DNA of 44,044 nucleotides. Source: an uncultured Clostridia bacterium. GTDB lineage: Bacteria; Bacillota; Clostridia; TANB77; CAG-508. The translations under genes and the position numbers were made by a program. Positions 8,067 to 16,488 of the stretch are shown piece by piece (the stretch's first letter is position 1; every line of letters starts with the position of its first letter). The stretch is from contig CALXFG010000016.1 in NCBI GenBank assembly GCA_944387505.1, positions 1 to 44,044 on the forward strand, given 5' to 3'. Below the pieces are notes generated by a model. It saw only the letters and a list, made by a program, of their open reading frames with translations, was not told where the DNA came from and searched no databases.

Positions 8067-8155
8067 TGTCGCATTGAGTTCGTTTGTCTGTCGCATTGAG
8101 TTCGTTTGTCTATGCGACATTTTTTGTCGCATTGAGATCGTTTCTATTTGAGACA
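8067..8155 (-). repeat. Hairpin repeats, 31-bp family: one truncated and two full copies
   Basis: A 22-bp truncated copy at 8067-8088 abuts a full copy at 8089-8119 with a perfect 8-bp stem TGTCGCAT/ATGCGACA. A third copy at 8125-8155 has a mismatched stem. On the minus strand all share a loop close to AGACAAACGAACTCA. They stand between larC and the larB ribosome site. Confidence 0.88.
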
Positions 8156-8169
8156 TTTAATTTTAAAAA

Positions 8170-8200
8170 AGGGAAAAATGAGTCCGTCCCCAAAATCCCT
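8170..8200. repeat. REP-like hairpin with AGGGA/TCCCT arms and GGGGACG core
   Basis: The minus strand reads AGGGATTTTGGGGACGGAC, then TCATTTTTCCCT, followed by TTTTTT, so it may also terminate larC transcription. The same composite (31-bp hairpin plus this element) recurs at 13108-13217. Confidence 0.75.
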
Positions 8201-8221
8201 CAAAGGTTTCTCAATTACTCA

Positions 8222-9529
8222 TCAGAATTTCAAATTATATATTTCTTTTAATGGAATATCATTTTTCTTTGCTAATTCTTTTATGCTCTCATATTCCGGG
8301 TAAATATATGTTTCTCCATTATTAACCACTTTTTTTGCTTGTAGTTTACCATATTTTGTGTCAATTGTAATTTGTTCCCTTTCTAATTCTGTTCTATATT
8401 CGTAACGATAACGAATGCCAATGGTTGTTGTTTCTTTAAATATAATGTTTTGTAATTTTTGAATGTCTGGTTCTTTACATACAACTGTTAGACGATATGC
8501 TGGTCTATTTTTCTTCATGAAGATTGGTGTATAAAATACATCTAATGCTCCATTTTCGAATAACATTTCTTCTGTATATCCTAAGATTTCTCCAGAACAG
8601 TCGTCAATATTCGTTTCCATGACTACAATTTTTTGGTTTTCTTCTTGCATTTCACCATAATATACTTTTAATACATTTGGTATTTTTAAATCTTTTGTTC
8701 CTGCTCCCCAACCAATTTTTTGAATCTTCATAGCAGGTAAAGTTGTAAATTCAGAACTTAATTCTGCAATAATGGCTGCTCCTGTTGGGGTTACTAATTC
8801 TGTATCAATATCGATTTGTCTAAATTTTACATTAGAGTTTGCAAATATTTCACTTGTTGCTGGAACAGGTACTGCCATTGTTCCATGAGCACATTCAATA
8901 AAGCCATGTCCATCATTTACAATACTTGAAATGATTTTGTCTGGATGAATTTTATTAATTAAAATAGCTGTACCTACAATATCTACAATAGAATCAATTG
9001 CACCTACTTCATGGAAATGCACTTCATCTAATGGTTTGTTATGTACTTTACTTTCTGCTTTGGCTACTCTCATAAATATTCTTTTAGCTAACTCTTTACT
9101 TTCTTCACTAATATCACTATTATCAATGATTTCACATACATCCTGTAAGTTTCTGTGTTCGTGATGATGATGGTGATGTTCTTCTCCGTGTTCTTGATGA
9201 TATTCTTCATCATGTCTCTCATTATCATGTTCATGGGTATGTTCTTCATCTTCATGATGATGTATATGGTCTTCATGCATATGATTGTGATGATGCTCAT
9301 GCTCATCATGAATGTGAGAGTGCTCATGCTGATGTTCTAAAATTACATCAACATGAGTACCTGTGATTCCATTTTTTACTTTTTTAGATATATCTATTTT
9401 GTAACCATCTATATGCAATTTTTTTAATTCTTCTACTAGATAGTTTTCATCACCTATAATTTCTGTTAATGCTGCCAATGTCATATTACCACTAATTCCA
9501 CTTGAACAGTCAAAATATAATGTTTTCAT
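8222..9529 (-). CDS. larC: LarC, nickel insertase with His-rich insertion
   Basis: LarC inserts nickel into the pincer nucleotide using CTP. This is a single uninterrupted 435-residue frame, unlike species where larC is split and joined by frameshifting. Conserved segments include CSSGISGNM at the N-terminus, EVHFHEVGAIDSIVDIVG, ELVTPTGAAI and ETNIDDCSGEILGY. Residues about 66-126 form an extraordinary insertion with about 28 histidines plus many Glu/Asp, probably for nickel storage or buffering. It is the first gene of the lar-cbi block; a weak promoter (TCAACA, 17 bp, TATAAT) can be seen upstream near 9580-9610. AAAGAGGAAAG precedes the ATG. Confidence 0.95.
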   Translation of the reverse strand: MKTLYFDCSSGISGNMTLAALTEIIGDENYLVEELKKLHIDGYKIDISKKVKNGITGTHVDVILEHQHEHSHIHDEHEHHHNHMHEDHIHHHEDEEHTHEHDNERHDEEYHQEHGEEHHHHHHEHRNLQDVCEIIDNSDISEESKELAKRIFMRVAKAESKVHNKPLDEVHFHEVGAIDSIVDIVGTAILINKIHPDKIISSIVNDGHGFIECAHGTMAVPVPATSEIFANSNVKFRQIDIDTELVTPTGAAIIAELSSEFTTLPAMKIQKIGWGAGTKDLKIPNVLKVYYGEMQEENQKIVVMETNIDDCSGEILGYTEEMLFENGALDVFYTPIFMKKNRPAYRLTVVCKEPDIQKLQNIIFKETTTIGIRYRYEYRTELEREQITIDTKYGKLQAKKVVNNGETYIYPEYESIKELAKKNDIPLKEIYNLKF

Positions 9530-9665
9530 ATCTTTCCTCTTTCTTTTTTGATTATTTACTATTACTTGTTCTCATTATATATTTTTTTGCAAAGATTGTT
9601 GAGATATCTAAAAATATAAACATATAATTTAAACTATCTATTTATTTATAAATGAAAAATCTACT

Positions 9666-10550
9666 TTAGTCAATATTAACAATTTCATATTCTCTATTTC
9701 CAAGACCTAGTTTATTTGCTGCTTCTACTGTATGAATACCATGTCTTGAATTCATTCTTTCAATTAATGCTGCTTTTCCTGGATCTTCTGCATTTACAAC
9801 AGCATCATAGCATGCTTGGTCTAAAGCAACTGGGTCAGTTGAAGCAAAAATTCCTAAATCAGCCATTTCTGGTGCATGTGGGTTAAAGTCGCAGTCACAA
9901 TCAACTGATAAATTATTAGCAACACTAATGTATACCATATTTTCTTTTCCCATATAATGTATGACAGCATCACAAGCATCTGCCATTGATTCCAAGAAAT
10001 CATCTTGCTTTGGCAAATTATCCCATACTTCAGCTTGATTTGTTGATTTTCCAGCTGAATGAATCCATAATTTTCCTTTTGAAGAACCAATTCCTATAGA
10101 AATATTTTTAAGAGCTCCTCCAAATCCTCCCATTAAATGACCTTTGAAGTGAGATAATACTAACATAGAATCATAATTTTTTAAATGTGCACCTACATAA
10201 TCTTCTTTTAAATGAAATCCGTTTTCTACTGGAATTGACATATCGCCTTCTTCATCCATAATATCTACTGTTGCAATATCCATAAATCCATGGTCCTTTA
10301 TTGCTTTCCAATGATCTTCCGCTTTATCTCTTTTTCCACCATATGCCGTATTACACTCTACAATCGTTCCATTTACTTTATGTATTAAATCTTTAATTAA
10401 ATTTGGATCTAAAAAATAATGTCCTCCTGGTTCTCCTGTTGATAGCTTTACAGCTACTTTTCCTTTTAATTCAACACCTAATGTTTCATACATTTTAATT
10501 AAACTTTCTGGAGTAATCTCCTTTGTAAAATATACTTTTGATTTTTCCAT
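9666..10550 (-). CDS. DUF362 family protein
   Basis: A 294-residue member of the DUF362 family, cytosolic, of unknown reaction. Typical segments are VAVKLSTGEPGGHYFLDPN, ECNTAYGGKRDKAEDH, LSHFKGHLMGGFGGALKNI and FASTDPVALDQACYD. The usual C-terminal ferredoxin domain is absent, but cysteines occur in VDCDCDF. I chose the ATG at 10550 (MEKSKVYF), preceded by GGAAGG; a start at 10577 adds nine unconvincing residues. It follows the ferredoxin-tailed reductase gene at 10725, hinting at iron-sulfur or redox work, and lies 137 bp before larC, so a link to either group is possible. Confidence 0.85.
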   Translation of the reverse strand: MEKSKVYFTKEITPESLIKMYETLGVELKGKVAVKLSTGEPGGHYFLDPNLIKDLIHKVNGTIVECNTAYGGKRDKAEDHWKAIKDHGFMDIATVDIMDEEGDMSIPVENGFHLKEDYVGAHLKNYDSMLVLSHFKGHLMGGFGGALKNISIGIGSSKGKLWIHSAGKSTNQAEVWDNLPKQDDFLESMADACDAVIHYMGKENMVYISVANNLSVDCDCDFNPHAPEMADLGIFASTDPVALDQACYDAVVNAEDPGKAALIERMNSRHGIHTVEAANKLGLGNREYEIVNID

Positions 10551-10724
10551 TAAAATCCTTCCTTTCTTTAAAATCAAAGCTAACAGACGTTTCTAAATCC
10601 TTTTTTTGATTCAGTAGCCCCTAAAGTTTGATTATAGTTTTTTCATTGTTCTAAAATTTATTTATTTCACAAGATCTTTTATAGTCTGTTCCTATGCTCT
10701 AAAAATGAAGTTTCAAAAAACATC

Positions 10725-11846
10725 CTATTCACCTAAAGCTTTTGTTACTTTTTCAAGTTCTTCTCGAATGGCAATATGCTGAGGACAAGCCTTTTCACAT
10801 TGACCACATTTAATACATTCACTAGCTTTCTTTAATCCATGTCCACCAACTAACCAATCTTCTTGATGTTTTGCCGCTGCCATATCTTTATATAATGTTA
10901 AATAATTCATTGCTGTGAAAGATCCAGATATACCAATATGCATTGGACATACTTTTGCACAATAGTTACAACTGGTACAAGGAATTAAAGGAATTGTATT
11001 TAATACTTTTTGTGCTTCTTTAATCGTTTCTTCTTCTTTATCTGATAATTTTGTAAAATCTTTCATGTAAGAAATATTATCATCCATTTGTTCTATACTG
11101 CTCATTCCAGATAGCACAGTAATAATTCCATCTAAGCTTGCTGCAAATTTAATTGCCCAAGAAGCAAGTGATGCATCTGGATTGGCTTTTTTAAATACTT
11201 CTGCCACTTGTTCTGGTGGATTTGCAAGCATTCCACCTTTTACTGGTTCCATAATGATAACTGGTTTTCCGTATTTTCTTGCTACTTCATAACATTCTCT
11301 AGATTTAATTGCTGGATTTTCCCAATCAGCATAATTGATTTGTAGTTGTACAAATTCCATCTCTGGGTGTTTTTGTAAAATTTCTTCTAATTCTTCTGGT
11401 GTTGAATGGAATGAAAATCCAATATGTTTTATTTTTCCTTCTTGTTTCTTTTCTTGAATCCATGACCACATATCAAAATCATCAAATGCTTTTGTTCTAG
11501 ATTCTCCTAAATTGTGTAATAAGTAAAAATCAAAATATCCAGCACCTGTTTGTTTTAAGGATGTTTCAAATTGATTAATTGCATCTTCTCTTGTTTTACA
11601 ATTTATCCATGCTGCATTTTTTGTTGCTAATTGAAATTTTTCTCTTGGATAACGTTCTACTAATGCTTGTCTAATGGCATCTTCACTTCCAGCATATGCC
11701 CATGCTGTATCAAAATATGTAAATCCTGCTTCTAAAAAGTGATCTACCATTACTTTGGTTTGTTCAACATCAATTTTATCATCCTTCATAGGTAATCTCA
11801 TTAGTCCAAATCCTAGTTTTTTAATTTCTTCTCCTAAATATGCCAT
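10725..11846 (-). CDS. Aldo/keto reductase with C-terminal 2x[4Fe-4S] ferredoxin domain
   Basis: A 373-residue cytosolic oxidoreductase. The N-terminal 280 residues are an aldo/keto reductase barrel with LGFGLMRLP, TYFDTAWAYAGSE (Asp and Tyr of the tetrad), LATKNA (Lys) and DFYLLHNL (His), so the catalytic set is complete. The C-terminal part has two cluster motifs, CTSCNYCAKVCP and CIKCGQCEKACP. This architecture is common in anaerobes, and the physiological substrate is unknown. The start follows GAAGGAGGAATTAAT. Downstream of merR and a cupin gene, it is likely part of a MerR-controlled redox-stress unit. Confidence 0.93.
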   Translation of the reverse strand: MAYLGEEIKKLGFGLMRLPMKDDKIDVEQTKVMVDHFLEAGFTYFDTAWAYAGSEDAIRQALVERYPREKFQLATKNAAWINCKTREDAINQFETSLKQTGAGYFDFYLLHNLGESRTKAFDDFDMWSWIQEKKQEGKIKHIGFSFHSTPEELEEILQKHPEMEFVQLQINYADWENPAIKSRECYEVARKYGKPVIIMEPVKGGMLANPPEQVAEVFKKANPDASLASWAIKFAASLDGIITVLSGMSSIEQMDDNISYMKDFTKLSDKEEETIKEAQKVLNTIPLIPCTSCNYCAKVCPMHIGISGSFTAMNYLTLYKDMAAAKHQEDWLVGGHGLKKASECIKCGQCEKACPQHIAIREELEKVTKALGE

Positions 11847-11983
11847 ATTAATTCCTCCTTCATAAGATTCTAATAATCTTCATTTTTTCAGTTTTCAATT
11901 ATATTTTTAATGTTAATCTTTACAATAACCATTTTTATACTTATCAATCATTTCTTTTTATCACATTATAAACGAACTGTCTT

Positions 11984-12418
11984 CTAGTTCAATTTATCAT
12001 ATTCTTCGTCTGTTACAGGCTCACACCATTCATTTGATGTATCTTCTCCTGGTACTTCAAATGCTAAATGACTAAACCAACAATCTTTTTTAGCTCCATG
12101 CCAATGTTTTACATTTGCTGGTATTACTACTACATCTCCTGGTTTTAAACTTCTTGCTTCTTTTCCTTCTTCTTGATACCAACCTTCTCCATCTACACAA
12201 ATAAGGATTTGTCCTCCTCCTGTACTTGCATGGTGAATATGCCAATTATTTCTACAAGCTGGTTCAAATGTTACATTTGCAATAAATATTGGTGATTCCT
12301 CTGGTTTTGTTACTGGGTTTAAATAAGAATTTCCTATAAAATATTGTGCAAATCCTGTGTTTGGTTCTCCTAATCCAAACATTCCTCCATGTTCTGTTTT
12401 GTTTTCATTACTCATCAT
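11984..12418 (-). CDS. Cupin-domain protein
   Basis: A 144-residue single-domain cupin. Metal ligands are visible in the first cupin motif (NNWHIHHASTGGGQ...GEGWYQEEG) and the second (PGDVVVIPANVKHWHGAKKD). Proteins of this kind often lie beside aldo/keto reductases and carboxymuconolactone decarboxylases. A role in handling reactive carbonyl or quinone compounds is plausible but unproven. Two ATG codons are adjacent (12418 and 12415) behind AAAGGAGGAAAAA. It lies between the MerR regulator and the reductase in the same orientation. Confidence 0.85.
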   Translation of the reverse strand: MMSNENKTEHGGMFGLGEPNTGFAQYFIGNSYLNPVTKPEESPIFIANVTFEPACRNNWHIHHASTGGGQILICVDGEGWYQEEGKEARSLKPGDVVVIPANVKHWHGAKKDCWFSHLAFEVPGEDTSNEWCEPVTDEEYDKLN

Positions 12419-12604
12419 TTTTTCCTCCTTTATTCTTTTCTTTAAATCATTTTCATTGTATAAGAAAATTGTCTTTTATCTTGGCTTGATACATATTCTT
12501 TTGTATACCATAAGATTAAACAACTTCTTGCATTTGTGAAACACTGCACAGTAATCTTCATATTTGTGCATTGAAATCTTTGAATTCCTTAATGTAGACT
12601 TTTC

Positions 12605-12973
12605 TTACATTAATTTTTTATCCAACATATTTTTGTCATATAAATCAATTTTGTAATTTAATCTATCATAAGCCTCTTGCATAGCATCTAATTTTTCTTT
12701 TAATATTTTTCTTTGCTCTACCAAGATCTCTCTTCTCTCTTTTACAGTCTTATCTCCTTCATCAAATAATTGTAAATATCTTTTCAAAAAGCTAATTTCT
12801 AAACCTGCTGCTCTCATACATTTTACAAATTGAATTCTTTGTAAATCGTCTTCTGTATAATTTCTAATACCATTTTTTCCTTTAGCAATTGGTCCAATTA
12901 ATCCCTCTCTTTCGTAATATCTTAACGTATCTGTTGTTAAATCAAACTTTTTAGCTACTTCTGATATTTGCAT
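12605..12973 (-). CDS. MerR-family transcriptional regulator
   Basis: A 122-residue MerR regulator. The DNA-binding domain is MQISEVAKKFDLTTDTLRYY followed by EREGLI; a recognition wing and a long dimerisation helix (about 75-115) follow. No cysteine set for metal sensing is present, which fits the AdhR/YhdM-like branch that responds to electrophiles and often controls aldo/keto reductases. GGAGGCGATATT precedes the ATG. It is preceded by its own palindromic promoter with a 19-bp spacer at 13048-13078, so it is probably self-regulated. Confidence 0.92.
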   Translation of the reverse strand: MQISEVAKKFDLTTDTLRYYEREGLIGPIAKGKNGIRNYTEDDLQRIQFVKCMRAAGLEISFLKRYLQLFDEGDKTVKERREILVEQRKILKEKLDAMQEAYDRLNYKIDLYDKNMLDKKLM

Positions 12974-13047
12974 AATATCGCCTCCTTCCTATTGTTTTGT
13001 TTCTATTTATATATTTTGAGTTTTATTATAAATTTGCTTTCATTTAT

Positions 13048-13078
13048 TATATATCACTTAGAGTTTACTTTAAGTCAA
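13048..13078 (-). promoter_or_regulatory. MerR-type promoter/operator, 19-bp spacer
   Basis: On the minus strand TTGACT and TATATA are 19 bp apart, the stretched spacing typical of MerR-controlled promoters. The spacer region carries a 20-bp inverted repeat that reads ACTTAGAGTTTACTTTAAGT on the plus strand (13056-13075). It drives merR and perhaps the cupin, reductase and DUF362 genes. Confidence 0.82.
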
Positions 13079-13107
13079 TACCTTTTACATATTTTTTAAA
13101 ATTTTTT

Positions 13108-13217
13108 TGTCCAATTGAAAACGTTTCTGTTTGGGACATTTTTATGTAAATGTCGCATAGACAAACGAACTCAATGAGACAAAAAAAGGGAAATTTGAGT
13201 CCATCCCCAAAATCCCT
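13108..13217. repeat. Composite repeat: two 31-bp hairpins (opposite orientation) plus a GGGGA-core hairpin
   Basis: Copies at 13108-13138 (minus orientation) and 13151-13181 (plus orientation) belong to the TGTC...GACA family. The element at 13187-13217 matches the one at 8170-8200, with AGGGA/TCCCT arms extended by A/T pairs, and ends 3 bp from the pbp stop codon, so it may act as its terminator. Confidence 0.85.
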
Positions 13218-13219
13218 TT

Positions 13220-15940
13220 TTATCTTTTATTTTTATTTAATGGTGTCCATAAGCCTAATGTTTCTTTTGGCACTTTTCTATGGTTTGTACATTGTTCTGG
13301 AAGATTGTCTTCCGTGAAAATTTCTGTATAGGTATTTGTACAATTTTTTGATGCTAAACAACCTGTTGTTTTACATACAGTTCTTTCTACAATTCCTTCT
13401 GGTCTTACAAAAGTAGCACTTGGTAAATCTTTATGTATGTCTGTCATAACTGCATCCCAGATTTGTCCTGCTGGGTTTCCATTATAATATACGGTTTCAC
13501 TATTATCATATCCATACCAAGTTGCTGCTGAATAATATGGTGTGAATCCACAAAGCCATCTATCATAATCATTATCTGTTGTTCCTGTTTTTGCTGCCAC
13601 ATCCATTCCTGGAATAGCACAATATGTTGCCGTTCCTCCTGATTTTACAGGTTCTTGTATAATTGTTTTCATTATATACGCATTTTGCTTTGAAATCACT
13701 TGCCTTGTTTCTTGTTTTGGTGTTAAAACTGTATTTCCATTAGCATCTGTAACACTTGTATAAAAAGTTGGTGTAATATATACGCCATCATTTGCAATTG
13801 TTCCATAGGCTGATGCCATTTCTAATGGGCTAACCCCACTTGTCATTCCTCCTAATGCTAAACTTAATACATTATCTGTAACAGGATCTAATGAGCTAAT
13901 TCCCATGTTTTGCAAATATTCTAATGATTTTTTTGGTGTTAATTCTACCATAATCTTAACAGCTGGTATATTTTGTGAAGTTCTAATAAAACTTCTAATA
14001 TTGATTAACCCTTTAAATCCATTATAATTTTTCGGTTCATAATTTTTTCCAAATCTTGTACTACTATCATCATAAACAGTTGCAGCTGTTATAATCTTTT
14101 CTTGTAATGCTGGTGCCACATCTGCTAATGGCTTAATACTAGATCCAGTTTGTTTTTCCATTTGTGTCGCTCGATTCCAACCTGCACTTGTTTTTTCTCC
14201 AAAACCTCCTGCAACAGCTACTACATTTCCTGTTTTATAGTCAACAATGGCCATTCCTGATTGACTATGTTCATTTAATAATGTTCCATCACTATTTTTT
14301 TCTCTTCCCTTGATGATATATTTTTCTTTTGCATATTCTTCTTCTAATCGAGTTTGAATATTCATATCTACTGTAGAATGAATGGTAAGTCCACTACTAT
14401 ATACATAGTTTTTCGCCATTTGTTCAGTCATATTCTTTTCTTCCATGACTTGTTCTACAACTTGTGAAATAACTGCATCCGTATGGTATGAAAATACACT
14501 TCCACCCATGATTTCTCCCGTACCAAACTGTAGTCCATTTTGCACATCTGTAACTGCATTTTGGTATTGTTCATCAGATATATATCCTAATTCTTTCATC
14601 TTGTCCAAAACGGTTATTGTTCTACTTTTTATTTTTTCTGAATTATCTACAGTTGTACTATATGGGTTATATGAATTTGGTGAATGATTGATTCCTGCCA
14701 TAAAAGCACATTCTGCTAAAGATAAATCTTTTGCACTTTTATTAAAATAATATTCAGCACCAAGTTCTACTCCATGTAAATTATTGGCTCCAACAAACAA
14801 TATATTTAGATATAATTCTAATATTTGGTCTTTGGATATCATTCTTTCGACCTGATAAGCTCTTTGCCATTCTCTTATCTTTCTTTTTATACCTTCAATT
14901 CCTGTACTTTCATTATCATTGGTTATATTTTTTACTAATTGTTGTGTAATCGTACTTCCACCATAACTACTTGCCCCATTCAATAACGTATTTGCAATTG
15001 CTCCTGCTGTTCTTTTGAAGTCAACTCCACTATGTTCATAAAACCTTTCATCCTCTATGGCAATATATGCTTTTGGTAAATATTCTGCCATATCTTCTAA
15101 AGTAATAATTTTTCTTTTTTCGTCACCACTTAAATCTGCAAGTACTGTACCATTTTGATCTACTATGACAGAATTCGATACTTTTATTACTAAATCTTCT
15201 TTGCTAATTTGTATATCTTCATTTCCATACCAACCTAATAGCAGACCTGCAAATCCCCACATTCCTGCAATTAGCGCTAATAATAGAAGAATAATGATTA
15301 TTAAGAAAAACTTTATAATAAATTTTAGGATTCTATGTTTCTTTCGTTTTTCTTCTTTTTTAGCTTTCTTCTCTTTTTTTGCTTGAAGTTTAGCTTCTTT
15401 TTTCTGTTTTTTATCTATTTTATGTTTTTTGTTTTTTTCTACTTTTCTCCACTCATCATTTTTCTCTTCAATGGCTTCTGTTTTTGGTTCTTTTGTTTTT
15501 GATTCTTCTTTTTTGTCTTGCTTCTTTAATTTTTTTATTTTTTCTTTTTTCTTTTTTATTCTTTTTTCTTTCTTTTCTTTTTTGTTAACCTGCTTTTTTT
15601 CTAATGTTTGCAATTCGTTTTCTTTATTTTCTTGTATTTGGTTTGGTCTTTCCTCCAATAAAATAGCTGTCTTTGGTTTTATTTCACTTTTTTCTTGTTC
15701 TGCTCTACTGTTCTTCTCTTTTATATTCACAGTATTTTCTAAATTCTCTATCTTTTTATTGATTTCAGTATCAGGCATATGTTGTTTATTGTTGTCTAGA
15801 TTTTCTTTAATATTGTTATTTTCAACCTTCTGCTTTATATTCTTTGAAGTGCTATTTTTTGCTTTTTTATGCATTCTTTTTCTATTTAGATTTTGTTTAT
15901 TATAATTTTTACTATTTCTTTTTTTCTTCTTTTTTTTCAT
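13220..15940 (-). CDS. Class A penicillin-binding protein with long basic/acidic N-terminal tail
   Basis: A bifunctional peptidoglycan glycosyltransferase/transpeptidase of 906 residues, longer than usual because of a 205-residue Lys/Glu/Asn-rich cytosolic tail. One membrane helix spans about 206-236. The GT51 domain starts with IAIEDERFYEHSGVDF (E296) and YGGSTITQQL. The transpeptidase motifs are S599-SIK602, S654-QN and K783-TG. A cysteine-containing C-terminal extension (VCKTTGCLASKNC) follows. The ATG comes after AAAGGAGGTATAAGGC. The tail is low-complexity and probably disordered; it may bind nucleic acid or an acidic partner, but this is inference. The gene appears monocistronic. Confidence 0.93.
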   Translation of the reverse strand: MKKKKKKRNSKNYNKQNLNRKRMHKKAKNSTSKNIKQKVENNNIKENLDNNKQHMPDTEINKKIENLENTVNIKEKNSRAEQEKSEIKPKTAILLEERPNQIQENKENELQTLEKKQVNKKEKKEKRIKKKKEKIKKLKKQDKKEESKTKEPKTEAIEEKNDEWRKVEKNKKHKIDKKQKKEAKLQAKKEKKAKKEEKRKKHRILKFIIKFFLIIIILLLLALIAGMWGFAGLLLGWYGNEDIQISKEDLVIKVSNSVIVDQNGTVLADLSGDEKRKIITLEDMAEYLPKAYIAIEDERFYEHSGVDFKRTAGAIANTLLNGASSYGGSTITQQLVKNITNDNESTGIEGIKRKIREWQRAYQVERMISKDQILELYLNILFVGANNLHGVELGAEYYFNKSAKDLSLAECAFMAGINHSPNSYNPYSTTVDNSEKIKSRTITVLDKMKELGYISDEQYQNAVTDVQNGLQFGTGEIMGGSVFSYHTDAVISQVVEQVMEEKNMTEQMAKNYVYSSGLTIHSTVDMNIQTRLEEEYAKEKYIIKGREKNSDGTLLNEHSQSGMAIVDYKTGNVVAVAGGFGEKTSAGWNRATQMEKQTGSSIKPLADVAPALQEKIITAATVYDDSSTRFGKNYEPKNYNGFKGLINIRSFIRTSQNIPAVKIMVELTPKKSLEYLQNMGISSLDPVTDNVLSLALGGMTSGVSPLEMASAYGTIANDGVYITPTFYTSVTDANGNTVLTPKQETRQVISKQNAYIMKTIIQEPVKSGGTATYCAIPGMDVAAKTGTTDNDYDRWLCGFTPYYSAATWYGYDNSETVYYNGNPAGQIWDAVMTDIHKDLPSATFVRPEGIVERTVCKTTGCLASKNCTNTYTEIFTEDNLPEQCTNHRKVPKETLGLWTPLNKNKR

Positions 15941-16136
15941 GCCTTATACCTCCTTTTGCTATATTTTTGGCTAAATTCAGCACCTCAATTATTATTATTT
16001 ATATTGAATTTTATTTTTAAAAATATATTTTATGAATATTACAACATTTTACAAAAAAATGCAACTATATTTTATCATATTTTTCCTTAAATTACCATAT
16101 TCTTTTTAGCATTTTAAGAAATTTTTTTGACTTTTG

Positions 16137-16176
16137 GTTACAGTTCAGATCTATACACACAAGTTTGAACTGTAAC
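16137..16176. repeat. Hairpin or operator-like inverted repeat, 11-bp arms
   Basis: GTTACAGTTCA and TGAACTGTAAC flank an 18-base loop. It lies about 200 bp upstream of the pbp start in a 538-bp gene-free stretch (15941-16478). It may be a REP element or a regulator site. The rest of 15941-16136 is AT-rich without recognisable content. Confidence 0.65.
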
Positions 16177-16260
16177 AACTTTTATTTTATTTTTATTCAA
16201 GCCGAGTACATAAAAAGCTTGTACAAATTTCAGTAAAAATTAATTTTTATATAAGAAAAA

Positions 16261-16333
16261 GACTACTAACGTGAATTTAATTAAATGTTTGCAAAGCATT
16301 TGACATTTAATATACAATTCTAAATTAGTAGTC
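16261..16333 (-). repeat. 73-bp nested hairpin, terminator-like on the minus strand
   Basis: Outer arms GACTACTAA/TTAGTAGTC enclose inner arms ATTAAATGT/ACATTTAAT. On the minus strand the outer stem is followed by TTTTTCTT. It stands downstream of the orphan MerR-type promoter at 16402-16432, so the two may bound a short transcript of about 140 nt. A degenerate GTACC-armed hairpin with AATAACATCCCC lies between them (16345-16387). Confidence 0.6.
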
Positions 16334-16401
16334 CTAAAATAAAAGGGGATGTTATTTTGTACCAAAGGCTTTTTTAGGCGAATGGTACTTTATTGTTATT
16401 G

Positions 16402-16432
16402 AGTTTACCACTTTAAGTATACTCTAAGTCAA
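16402..16432 (-). promoter_or_regulatory. Second MerR-type promoter, 19-bp spacer, no intact gene behind it
   Basis: On the minus strand TTGACT, 19 bp, TAAACT. The spacer holds ACTTAGAGTATACTTAAAGT (minus strand), nearly the same 20-bp palindrome as in the merR promoter. No coding frame follows before 15940. Confidence 0.75.
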
Positions 16433-16455
16433 TACTTTTTTATATTTTTATAAAA

Positions 16456-16488
16456 TGTAAAAACTGAAGTGAAATTCATCACTTCAGT
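16456..16488 (-). terminator. Intrinsic terminator overlapping the stop codon of the small membrane protein
   Basis: ACTGAAGTGA (16463-16472) pairs with TCACTTCAGT (16479-16488) around a 6-base loop. On the minus strand the stem is followed by TTTTTAC. The TGA stop at 16479-16481 is part of the stem. Confidence 0.88.

Noticed and set aside
9088-9340. Met/Ile-rich frames overlapping the His-rich part of larC on both strands
   Set aside because: They are caused by CAT/CAC and ATG-rich codons of the His stretch.
15429-15905. Phe/Ser-rich open frame on the plus strand, opposite the PBP tail
   Set aside because: It is a shadow of the Lys/Glu-rich tail codons; no ribosome site.
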